Of a DNA stretch of 64,000 nucleotides, positions 22,274 to 31,904 are shown one piece after another. The notes under the pieces are model-generated. The model saw only the letters and a program-made list of their open reading frames with translations. It did not search any database and had not been told where the DNA came from. A program made the translations under genes and the position numbers. This DNA comes from Congeria kusceri (Eukaryota; Mollusca; Bivalvia; Myida; Dreissenidae). The number at the start of each line of letters is the position of its first letter. Position 1 is the first letter of the stretch. Location: contig CM051036.1 of NCBI GenBank assembly GCA_027627225.1, positions 40,743,926-40,807,925 on the forward strand, given 5' to 3'.

Positions 22274-22534
22274 GGGTCTATAGTTATAAAAATTCTTAAG
22301 CGATTCTTAACTGAAGTTGAAAATAAGTCAAAATTGGAATTTGTGTTTAAAACATTATGCTTTGGAACATTTGCATGACTAATGCTAGATATTAATACAC
22401 TTTGAATTATATTGCAAATTATGTGTCAAAATCTTCCAGAAATGCATTACTTTGTCAGAAAATCCAATAATTAAATTTTAGAATTTTAAGATATTTCTTA
22501 ATTTTCTACTAAGATTCTTGATAAATACCAGCCC
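22274..22534. mobile_element. Degenerate miniature inverted-repeat element, Harbinger-like ends
   Basis: The left end reads GGGTCTATAGTTATAAAAAT then TCTTAAGCG. The reverse complement of the right end reads GGGCTGGTATTTATCAAGAA then TCTTAGTAG. This is the same style of terminus (GGGC, then a TATTYATMAA-like phrase, then TCTTA) and almost the same length (261 bases) as the element inside each macrosatellite unit. It is decayed and non-coding. Confidence 0.5.
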
Positions 22535-23828
22535 TGGTACCCATCAAATTGGAAAATTCAGTTGTTGAATCATGTTAATTGGATAATATATATTTAAGAA
22601 AGTTATTTAATTGATGAATTACTTAAACTAATCATTCTAATGTTATATTGGTTCAATATAGTGTTTCAGTGGTGCTTTATATATACCCATACATGTAATT
22701 TCATGATTTACAACTTAGGAAATGAAAATCTATGTATGTTAGGTTTTTGTGACTTAAGATTTGGGATTTTTGCCATTCCATTTAGGAAAAAATGAACCAT
22801 ATTTGGTATATGGAATGGGTCCTTTTACCTGACAAAATTGGTGCAATTGCTAAAATATATAACAAGTTTTTAGAATTATGCTTCATTAGGTTCAAACAGT
22901 CTTTTTCAGATACTCTTTTTGTTAAAATTTCTTTGTTAATTTGATGAACTTAACACATGTGTGACAATGTGTACATAACTGAAAACAATTCCTTTTTAAA
23001 AATCTAACCAATAAGGTTGTGCTACAAATTGTTGTTGATGAAAAGAAATCCTTCTTTGATTAGAACTGTTTGGTTATGTTGAATTCCATTAACTGACAAA
23101 TACAACATTTGTTGTTTTAATTTGTTAATTGACTTACTGATTTTACTTTTGTACATTTTCATTCTTTGTTATATGTTTTGGGGCTTAGAACTTACTTGTA
23201 CTCGGTGTGGGACATAACTTACAAAAAGTGTGCGACTAGTATATATGTGTACAAATGCGGTTTAAAAAAATATTATTAATACTTGGAACTTTATGTTCAT
23301 GTATTATGAGGGCCTAAACTTACAGTTGTACAATATAGACCACTTTTTTTATTTGGGTGCATCATTTCAGTGCCTTATAAAATATGTTTCTGAAATTAAA
23401 TAGCATGTTTTTGATGCACATAAATACTTACATTTAAAATAAATGCACAAAAAATAAGTAAATTGAAAAATTATCAATCTTTCATGGAAAATTCTTGTTC
23501 AGGACATTTATGTGTTTAAACAAGGTTGTATGTTGATATGTTTTAATGACTCTGAAGATGTATTGCGGATATTTAATAATGACGCAAATTACTGGTACTG
23601 GCATTGCAAATAAAAACATAAGTGTTCAGATTTCTTGTGCATTGCTCACACTTAGCAAAATGTTACTGCAGTGCCAAATTGTGTGAGTTTTTTTTCAATG
23701 GACATTTCCTCCAATGCCAATAATGTTTAAACAGTATATTATCCAATCATTTTCCTTACTGATCAGGTGATTACTTGTTAACCTACTTCTCATAAAAGAG
23801 CCAATTGTAAGCTGCGGTGGATTTGCCA
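22535..23828. other. AT-rich non-coding stretch, no gene seen
   Basis: Very AT-rich sequence with no open frame of note and no recognised repeat ends. Confidence 0.45.
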
Positions 23829-23890
23829 ATTAATGGAAATTAATCGGCTAACAATAGCTGGGGAGAAAATTAAAATACAAATGAAAAACT
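23829..23890. promoter_or_regulatory. Candidate conserved non-coding element, copy 2
   Basis: ATTAATGGAAATTA, eight unlike bases, then ACAATAGCTGGGGAG and an AT-rich tail with TTAAAAT and AAATG reproduce the layout of 6381-6440 in the same orientation. The upstream context (GCCAATTAATGG) adds homeodomain-type sites. The two copies bracket the Teashirt exon at 10.8 kb upstream and 2.9 kb downstream of it. Regulatory function is inferred. Confidence 0.4.
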
Positions 23891-24019
23891 GGAAAAGTTT
23901 ATCTGTTTTATTCCTTTTATCTATTTTGTTGAAATTTTGTACAGTATAATAATTCTATGTTAATTAGATCCAAAGGGAACTTCAAAGAAGTTTACATGTG
24001 ATTAATGATAAGTTTATGT
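23891..24019. other. AT-rich spacer
   Basis: A short AT-rich spacer between the candidate regulatory element and the hAT-like element. No feature is seen in it. Confidence 0.4.
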
Positions 24020-24343
24020 CAGTGGCATAGCTTCCTTTAGGCACGATAGGCACATGCCTATACATTTGTTGGGGAAAAAAAATACCCGCTAAAAATGCAA
24101 TCAAAACAAGCGGGGTTAGGGGTGAGGGGCAGTTTTTGTCGGTTGTGTTGATACTTCATTTATTAACGATTGCATCAGTATTAAATACGTTTCACAAATA
24201 TAAATACACGCTTATTATATTTTATTCTAAATATAGGGTTTAACATTGATTAGCTTTTGCAGCTGTAGATAAACACCCCTGTTATAAAGAGTCAGTTGCT
24301 CCTGTTGTGCCTGTACATATTTTATACCCAAGCTACGCCCCTG
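24020..24343. mobile_element. Miniature DNA transposon, hAT-like ends
   Basis: The left terminus CAGTGGCATAGCTT is matched by AAGCTACGCCCCTG at the right end (reverse complement CAGGGGCGTAGCTT). CAGGGGCGTAGC-type termini are common among hAT elements. The 324-base interior has no transposase. The eight-base flanks do not match, so no target duplication survives. Confidence 0.55.
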
Positions 24344-25088
24344 AAAATGAGCACAAACTTTGTGAACAGTTTATGAACCAGTCTGGCTTGAAGTAAAAAG
24401 AATTTTGAGTAATTGGCAGCAAATCCGTCTGTTTTCTTGATTAATATGTTTATTTCATGTTTAGAGCCGTATATGTGTGTGTGAGTTGATGGCGTCTGAT
24501 GAATGCCTGACGAGTCGTTATGCGGTATGACCAAGGTAAAGCAGTGATCCATCATAATTACAAAGACTCTATCATGCTGATAGATTCTCTCAGAAGAAAT
24601 AATGGCTGAAAATACAAAAATATGGTAATAATGCAGTGCTGGAATATTGCATTTTTATTGTTCACTCGACCAATCAATCATTTTGCGTCTTTTTGGATCA
24701 ATTGTAAACACGGGGAGGGTTATTGTTGAAAGTACATGTTTGATTGTTGATGGATTGTCTGAACAAGGCCATATACTGGAAGGACTTGTGAATGATGCTA
24801 TATATTACATTTTAGCAGTTTTCCAAAGATATATGAGCCTTTATGTTTTATTGGAGCTCTCCTATTTTTTATTGCTGGCCTATTTACTTAACCTTTGTAT
24901 ACTTAACCTTGACTGAATGTATAATGCACTGGTAAATGGATGAGAGTACATGTACATATCACTTTTAAAATTTTGATTAGTTGTAAACCAAAACCTAAAC
25001 TATTGTTTATTCATAATGGATTATATTATGATAGTTAACACCTAAATGCTTAGTGTATGCTAAATTGCATGTTTAATGTATAACATTA
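24344..25088. other. AT-rich non-coding stretch, no gene seen
   Basis: One 89-codon hydrophobic open frame at 24647-24916 has no supporting signals. Nothing else is seen. Confidence 0.4.
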
Positions 25089-25702
25089 CACCAAAACCCC
25101 GCTTTACGACCACCTCGATTTTACGACCACCCCGCTAAAGCGGACACTTTTTTAAAGACCCGATTGTTTCCCTATATATTTAAATGGTCGCAAACCCCGA
25201 TTATACGGGCACCCCGCATAATGCTCAAAATAACCCCGTTATTGCGACCAGTGTCATTTGGACGTTGACACTTAACATCATCAAATTACAAAATATGCCA
25301 TGGAGATAACACAATGCTTTGATAAGGGATTAGCACATCGACTGTGTATCAGATTATGTTAATTGACACTAGCTGGCAGTTAGTGGGTAGCACTGATGAA
25401 TGCTGAACCTTAAATGGGCTAAGTTAATGAAGTTTTATTTATTTTCCTACTTAATGTAAAGTTCATACATGTATCCATAATTATAAGTTACATAATCTCT
25501 ATTCATTAAAACATTTTATTGAAAACAAATTGTGAATTTCGTTATCTATTGATTATTCATTATTTTCATAAAAACTTCAAATTACACAGAAGTGTGCATG
25601 TACTGACTCAGTGATCTGCCAGACCTCGATAATACGACCACCCCGCTATTAAGACCACTTTTATTAAGACCCCCAAGTGGTCGTATTTGCTGGGTTTTAC
25701 TG
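25089..25702. mobile_element. Degenerate pogo/Tigger-like non-autonomous element
   Basis: The left end reads CACCAAAACCCCGCTTTACG followed by ACCACC. The reverse complement of the right end reads CAGTAAAACCCAGCAAATAC followed by GACCAC. The subterminal zones repeat phrases such as TACGACCACCCCGCT in both halves (25100-25150 and 25628-25650). CAGT-AAACC termini with TACGACCAC subterminal repeats are typical of pogo-group elements that insert at TA. A TA precedes the left end, but CA follows the right, so one flank or terminus has mutated. No transposase frame remains in the 614 bases. Confidence 0.5.
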
Positions 25703-26061
25703 CATATATCTGTAGTGCAAAAATACATGTTTTCTTCTTGTCTATTAAGGTGTTTTATAATATTCATTTGCTGATTCTTAGCACACCATTGTGAAACATT
25801 TGAGTATTTTAGTAACAATAAAATGCTGGCATTCATGAATTTCTACCAATAATTCTGAATTAAGTAAATGTCGGTGAAAAATTGGTTATCTTTTTTGTTG
25901 AGAACAATGAAATGTGTTTAGTTTAAATCTACCTATTTAGCTATGTATCTGTTGTATTTTGGCTTTAAAAATAGAGTAGAATTACAACTTTGTACTCATA
26001 TTCTTCAGTATAAGTAACTTACAATAGTACATTGCTGACACATTTTAGAAACAATACTTTT
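25703..26061. other. AT-rich non-coding stretch, no gene seen
   Basis: No supported feature between the pogo-like element and the divergent foldback copy. Confidence 0.4.
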
Positions 26062-26254
26062 GAGGCATGTTCATGGGCAAACCAGGCTTAATGCAAGTGC
26101 GTAAAGTGTCATCCCGGATCAGCTTGTGCAGTCTGCACAGGCTGATCCGAGACAGCACTTTCCGCCTACAGTGGATTTATGTTTAAGAAACTTTTGAAAC
26201 AGAAAATACCATTAAAGCGGAAAGTGTCATCCCGGATCAGCCCGTGCGGACTGC
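26062..26254. mobile_element. Truncated, divergent copy of the foldback element found in the macrosatellite
   Basis: GAGGCATGTTCATGGGCAAA and then AAAGTGTCATCCCGGATCAG open the copy. It contains the internal palindrome around TGTGCAGTCTGCACAGG and the mid-segment GTGGATTTATGTTTAAGAAA that also appears inside each array unit. It breaks off at GTGCGGACTGC, lacking the second terminus. It lies 266 bases left of the array start and is clearly older than the in-array copies. Confidence 0.75.
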
Positions 26255-26520
26255 TTCATTTATTGTTTGAAGGCCATAAAGGTCTTTTCTACATTGATTA
26301 AAGACATATTTTAAGGGCATTTTACCAAGTTGTTATTGTTATGTTTTCGACCTATAAGTATCATTTTAAAAATAAATAAAATTTTGACTGAGGTAGAAAA
26401 TTGTTTAGTGGTTTTACACCAGTCCTGTGTTGCACATAGCCATTACATTAACTGTTTATGGGTTTATTTAAATTTAGAACAGCAATTTTTATCGAATGCA
26501 TCAATCTAAAAAATATGTAG
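26255..26520. other. Unique flank of the macrosatellite
   Basis: AT-rich sequence with no similarity to the array. Similarity to array units begins abruptly at 26520-26521. Confidence 0.6.
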
Positions 26521-26958
26521 TTAAACGTCTCAAGGTTATTGTAGGTAATAAATAACATACAACATCAGGTTATAGTATGGTAATAAATGCGTGTTTCAAG
26601 AGTCATTATTGGTTGTAAGAATTGACGAAAAAATATGCATAATTTATGGTTAGTATTTTGACTGTTTTTTTAAACCTAGCTTTCAGTATACCAGATTGTT
26701 GTATATGATCTACAAACAAATTACAGTACTTTATATAATGTATATACTCAGCATTTTATTATTAAATGACGTATACAAAATTCACAAAAATGATGACGAT
26801 TGTAATTAATATGGTTAGCATTTTACTCTAAAATATTCTGGATGTTTTCGCTTTTATAAATTTTGGATATTTTAGCAAGTTTTGGATATTTTAGTAGTTT
26901 AGTTATTTAATATTTATTGTGCTTTAAGCTCTTATGAAAACCAATATCTTGTTGTTCT

Positions 26959-27225
26959 GTGTTTTTATCCTTTTTTTTCTATGTTAAAATGACACAATTA
27001 ATTGGCGTTGTATTTAAAACAACACTTTTAATACTTAAATTTATATTACTGAGCTTTACATTTTCAACAATCTCATTATTGTATATCTATATTTGCCTTT
27101 TGGTTTATGATTTTCCATGGTTGATAATGTTTATTATTATAATTCTTATATTAAAAAAGTACACAAATATTGCTTCTCTGTTTTCTGTCCAATGTATGGT
27201 TAACCCTAGTTATAACGATATTTGA
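26959..27225 (+). other. Recurrent 88-codon hydrophobic open frame of the array, first copy
   Basis: The frame opens with GTG at 26959. Its first ATG is at 26989 (MTQLIGVVFK), giving 78 codons. The translation is strongly hydrophobic with two or three potential membrane spans and is intact in every array unit. Between units it varies at few positions (K/Q, F/V, M/I), and one class carries a three-base insertion that preserves the frame. High T content alone produces such translations and the units are young, so intactness is weak evidence. It is more likely non-coding. Confidence 0.15.
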
Positions 27226-27235
27226 TATATGTGAA

Positions 27236-27790
27236 TAAATTATGTAGTTTGGAGTTACACAACTTTTGAATATAAACTTTAACCAGAAATTCTAAGTCAA
27301 AAAGGGGGGAATAAATCTGTCAAAATACAAAACAGAGTTATGGGGAATGTTGCCCCTGACACAGGAGTTGATGACACAGGTTAGTTCCAAGTTTCAAGTG
27401 AATAACTTATGTAGTTTTGAAGTTACAAAACTTTTGAAGATAAACTTTAACCAAAACATCTATGTGAAAAAGGGGCATAACTCTGTTAAAATACAAAACA
27501 GAGTTATACTGAATGTTGCCCTTGATACTGAAGTTGATGACAAAGGTTAGTAACAAGTTTCAAGTGAATAACTTAAGTAGTTTTGAAGTTACAAAACTTT
27601 TGAATATAAACTTTAACCAGAAAATCTATGTGAAAAAGGGGCATAACTCTGTCAAAATACAAAACAGAGTTATGGGGAATGTTGCCCCTGATACTGGAGT
27701 TGATGACAAAGGTTAGTTCCAAGTTTCAAGTCAATAACTTATGTAGTTTTGAAGTTAGAAGACTTTTGAATAAAAACTTGAACCAAATTC
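27236..27790 (+). repeat. 166-base minisatellite inside unit 1 (about 3.4 copies)
   Basis: ATGTTGCCCCTGA or a variant recurs at 27347, 27513 and 27679, exactly 166 bases apart, after a partial leading copy. Each repeat holds AAAAAGGGGCATAACTCTGT, then ACAAAACAGAGTTATGGGGA, then the TTCCAAGTTTCAAGT stretch. Tracts of 160-170 base repeats are the core of bivalve pearl-type, Helitron-like non-autonomous elements. That assignment is inferred from architecture together with the hairpin 40 bases downstream. In class D units one copy carries a deletion of about 25 bases. Confidence 0.85.
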
Positions 27791-27829
27791 AGACGTGGAC
27801 GCGTATGCCGACGCCGGGGGTAGTAGGAA

Positions 27830-27858
27830 AGCTCATCTATTCTTCGAATAGTCGAGCT
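27830..27858 (+). repeat. Hairpin after the minisatellite, candidate Helitron-like 3' terminal structure
   Basis: AGCTC, two bases, CTATTC, TTC loop, GAATAG, two bases, GAGCT forms a strong stem-loop directly after a GC-rich run (GACGCCGGGGGTAGTAGG). In classes B and C the inner stem is broken by one T-to-G change (CGATTC), showing no selection on it there. Helitron-like elements end in a short hairpin near the 3' terminus, which fits the adjoining core repeats. Confidence 0.55.
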
Positions 27859-28185
27859 AAAAATGATGTCATGAAAATCAACAAGATGACATCACTAGAC
27901 TGCATGCTTGCTTTATTCCACGGTGTTGAAATAAAACAAAGTTTATCCCATGGGGTGTTATTTTGTTAGTGCTGGCATGATGATGAGATAAAATTCGACA
28001 TCCTACATAATTTTACTGGAACCTGATTATCTTCCACTAAACTGGAATCCATTATAATTCATGCATTCAACACCAAAACTGAATGCAGTACAACATGAAA
28101 TTGCTTGCAGAAAGGGACTGTATTGTAATGGGGTTGACTGTAGTAACAGACATGCATATTGGTTTCATGGAGTTTCTTGTGGCCT

Positions 28186-28439
28186 GGGCCCATACTCACA
28201 AAGCTCCTTAGGGAAAACTTAAGATAATTTCTTAAATCCATAGAAGTCTGTAGCTGTTTTAAGTGTAGGTCTTTTGACCTTACAATGATTTAATCTAGCA
28301 AATATTGTGTAGATGTTTAGTATTTAACCTTTTTGAAAACAAAAATCATTGAATTTCACTTTTACAATTTGATCTGAAATTTTCACTTAAGTCCAACTTA
28401 AGTTAAGATTTCCCTTAGGAGCTTTGTGAATACCGGCCC
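28186..28439. mobile_element. Miniature inverted-repeat element in unit 1, Harbinger-like ends
   Basis: The left end reads GGGCCCATACTCACAAAGCT then CCTTAGGGAAAACTTAA. The reverse complement of the right end reads GGGCCGGTATTCACAAAGCT then CCTAAGGGAAATCTTAA. The arms extend over about 40 bases and the 254-base body is non-coding. A second fragment starting GGGGCCCATAGCCGTAAACC lies just after it (28459 onward) and resembles one end of the same family. GGGCC termini suggest PIF/Harbinger. The three-base duplication could not be resolved. Confidence 0.65.
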
Positions 28440-28886
28440 TGACAGGAAGCTATGGGACTGGGGCCCATAGCCGTAAACCCCCTAAGGAAATTTAAACTCC
28501 ATGTAAAATTCACAAACTTGGTGAAAACATCTAACTCAGCTATTAGACAAAAAATTGTAAATCTGTACATCACATATTCAAAACCTGAAAATACTGTTTA
28601 GTAAATGATTTTCATGCAATTACTTGGTTAATAATAAACAAGACGTTTTTACTAAGGGGCTCTTTAAACACAGCCCCCTGGACCCGACTATCAGAGTTTT
28701 AATACTCCAGGTATTAGAACGATACTTTTCTTACACACCAGAACTTGCAATTTCCCGTATTTCTTGTAAAAAGTATTTGTTCCTTGTTTTTTTTACAACG
28801 ACACTTGTGTCTACACTTCCCCATCATTCACCCCTACACCTCCCATGGTGATTAATTAACCTGCATTACTTATTGCCAATGCACAT

Positions 28887-28919
28887 ATATTGTTTTTGAA
28901 AACTAATCGAATATTAGGT
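28887..28919 (+). repeat. 33-base direct repeat, left of the foldback element
   Basis: It begins ATATTGTTTTTGAAAACTAA and matches 29181-29213 at 30 of 33 positions (31 of 33 in later units). The two copies exactly flank the foldback element. Confidence 0.85.
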
Positions 28920-29180
28920 GTGGCGCGTCGAGAGAAAACCAGTCTTAATGCATGTGCATCAAGTGTCGTCCCGGATTAGCCTGTGCAGTCAGCACAGGCT
29001 AATCCAGGACGGCACTTTCCGCGTACAGTGAATTTATGTTTAGAAGAGACTTCCTTGAAACAGAAAATACCATAAAAGCGGAATGTGCCGTCCTGGATTA
29101 GCCTGTGCGGACTGCAGAGGCTAATCCAGGATGACACTTTACGCACATGCATTAAGTCCGGTTTTCCCACGATGCGCCTC
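28920..29180. mobile_element. Foldback element in unit 1 (261 bases)
   Basis: The termini are GTGGCGCGTCGAGAGAAAAC and, in reverse complement, GAGGCGCATCGTGGGAAAAC. Almost the whole element is an inverted repeat. Each half also contains its own palindrome, GGATTAGCCTGTGCAGTCAG followed by CACAGGCTAATCC in the left half and a diverged equivalent in the right. Long open frames on both strands across it are by-products of this symmetry. It is non-coding. I associate this family with bivalve genomes, including Dreissena, from memory only. Confidence 0.8.
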
Positions 29181-29213
29181 ATATTGTTTTTGAAAACTAA
29201 TCTCATATAAGGT
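29181..29213 (+). repeat. 33-base direct repeat, right of the foldback element, at the unit junction
   Basis: This is the partner of 28887-28919. Its last base coincides with the start of the next array unit, so the tandem junction lies exactly at its end. Confidence 0.85.
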
Positions 29214-31904
29214 TAAACGTCTCAAGGTTATTGTAGGTAGTAAATAACATACAACATCAGGTTATAGTATGGTAATAAATGCGTGTTTCAAGAGTCATTA
29301 TTGGTTGTAAGAATTGACAAAAAAATATGCATAATTTATGGTTAGTATTTTGACTGTTTTTTTAAACCTAGCTTTCAGTATACCAGATTGTTGTATATGA
29401 TCTACAAACAAATTACAGTACTTTATATAATGTATATACTCAGCATTTTATTATTAAATGACGTATAAAAAATTCACAAAAATGATGACGATTGTAATTA
29501 ATATGGTTAGCATTTTACTCTAAAATATTCTGGATGTTTTCGCTTTTATAAATTTTGGATATTTTAGCAAGTTTTGGATATTTTAGTAGTTTAGTTATTT
29601 AATATTTATTGTGCTTTAAGCTCTTATGAAAACCAATATCTTGTTGTTCTGTGTTTTTATCCTTTTTTTTCTATGTTAAAATGACACAATTAATTGGCGT
29701 TGTATTTAAAACAACACTTTTAATACTTCAATTTATATTACTGAGCTTTACATTTTCAACAATCTCATTATTGTATATCTATATTTGCCTTTTGGTTTAT
29801 GATTTTCCATGGTTGATAATGTTTATTATTATAATTCTTATATTAAAAAAGTACACAAATATTGCTTCTCTGTTTTCTGTCCAATGTATGGTTAACCCTA
29901 GTTATAACGATATTTGATATATGTGAATAAATTATGTAGTTTGGAGTTACACAACTTTTGAATATAAACTTTAACCAGAAATTCTAAGTCAAAAAGGGGG
30001 GAATAAATCTGTCAAAATACAAAACAGAGTTATGGGGAATGTTGCCCCTGACACAGGAGTTGATGACACAGGTTAGTTCCAAGTTTCAAGTGAATAACTT
30101 ATGTAGTTTTGAAGTTACAAAACTTTTGAAGATAAACTTTAACCAAAACATCTATGTGAAAAAGGGGCATAACTCTGTTAAAATACAAAACAGAGTTATA
30201 CTGAATGTTGCCCTTGATACTGAAGTTGATGACAAAGGTTAGTAACAAGTTTCAAGTGAATAACTTAAGTAGTTTTGAAGTTACAAAACTTTTGAATATA
30301 AACTTTAACCAGAAAATCTATGTGAAAAAGGGGCATAACTCTGTCAAAATACAAAACAGAGTTATGGGGAATGTTGCCCCTGATACTGGAGTTGATGACA
30401 AAGGTTAGTTCCAAGTTTCAAGTCAATAACTTATGTAGTTTTGAAGTTAGAAGACTTTTGAATAAAAACTTGAACCAAATTCAGACGTGGACGCGTATGC
30501 CGACGCCGGGGGTAGTAGGAAAGCTCATCTATTCTTCGAATAGTCGAGCTAAAAATGATGTCATGAAAATCAACAAGATGACATCACTAGACTGCATGCT
30601 TGCTTTATTCCACGGTGTTGAAATAAAACAAAGTTTATCCCATGGGGTGTTATTTTGTTAGTGCTGGCATGATGATGAGATAAAATTCGACATCCTACAT
30701 AATTTTACTGGAACCTGATTATCTTCCACTAAACTGGAATCCATTATAATTCATGCATTCAACACCAAAACTGAATGCAGTACAACATGAAATTGCTTGC
30801 AGAAAGGGACTGTATTGTAATGGGGTTGACTGTAGTAACAGACATGCATATTGGTTTCATGGAGTTTCTTGTGGCCTGGGCCCATACTCACAAAGCTCCT
30901 TAGGGAAAACTTAAGATAATTTCTTAAATCCATAGAAGTCTGTAGCTGTTTTAAGTGTAGGTCTTTTGACCTTACAATGATTTAATCTAGCAAATATTGT
31001 GTAGATGTTTAGTATTTAACCTTTTTGAAAACAAAAATCATTGAATTTCACTTTTACAATTTGATCTGAAATTTTCACTTAAGTCCAACTTAAGTTAAGA
31101 TTTCCCTTAGGAGCTTTGTGAATACCGGCCCTGACAGGAAGCTATGGGACTGGGGCCCATAGCCGTAAACCCCCTAAGGAAATTTAAACTCCATGTAAAA
31201 TTCACAAACTTGGTGAAAACATCTAACTCAGCTATTAGACAAAAAATTGTAAATCTGTACATCACATATTCAAAACCTGAAAATACTGTTTAGTAAATGA
31301 TTTTCATGCAATTACTTGGTTAATAATAAACAAGACGTTTTTACTAAGGGGCTCTTTAAACACAGCCCCCTGGACCCGACTATCAGAGTTTTAATACTCC
31401 AGGTATTAGAACGATACTTTTCTTACACACCAGAACTTGCAATTTCCCGTATTTCTTGTAAAAAGTATTTGTTCCTTGTTTTTTTTACAACGACACTTGT
31501 GTCTACACTTCCCCATCATTCACCCCTACACCTCCCATGGTGATTAATTAACCTGCATTACTTATTGCCAATGCACATATATTGTTTTTGAAAACTAATC
31601 GAATATTAGGTGTGGCGCGTCGAGAGAAAACCAGTCTTAATGCATGTGCATCAAGTGTCGTCCCGGATTAGCCTGTGCAGTCAGCACAGGCTAATCCAGG
31701 ACGGCACTTTCCGCGTACAGTGAATTTATGTTTAGAAGAGACTTCCTTGAAACAGAAAATACCATAAAAGCGGAATGTGCCGTCCTGGATTAGCCTGTGC
31801 GGACTGCACAGGCTAATCCAGGATGACACTTTACGCACATGCATTAAGTCCGGTTTTCCCACGATGCGCCTCATATTGTTTTTGAAAACTAATCTCATAT
31901 AAGG
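29213..31904 (+). repeat. Macrosatellite unit 2, class A (2692 bases)
   Basis: Almost identical to unit 1, including the 89-base segment. The hairpin is at 30522-30550 and the foldback at 31612-31872. It differs from unit 1 by a few substitutions, for example CTTCAATTT for CTTAAATTT near 29727. Confidence 0.95.

Larger units (their letters stand above)
26521..29212 (+). repeat. Macrosatellite unit 1, class A (2692 bases)
   Basis: Reference copy for class A: it keeps the 89-base segment at about 28594-28682 that classes B, C and D' lack. Its foldback differs from that of unit 2 by GCAGAGG in place of GCACAGG near 29113. It borders unique DNA on the left. Confidence 0.95.

Noticed and set aside
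24647..24916. 89-codon hydrophobic frame
   Set aside because: Leucine-, isoleucine- and tyrosine-rich translation of AT-rich DNA with no supporting signals.
27347..27969. Chain of 67- and 96-codon frames starting MLPLTQ or MLPLIL in each array unit
   Set aside because: They are translations of the 166-base minisatellite (one frame per repeat copy), not separate genes.
29000..29206. Opposing 75-76 codon open frames over the foldback element, repeated in the array
   Set aside because: They exist because the element is an inverted repeat whose symmetry keeps both strands open. They run through both terminal repeats and show no protein-like features.
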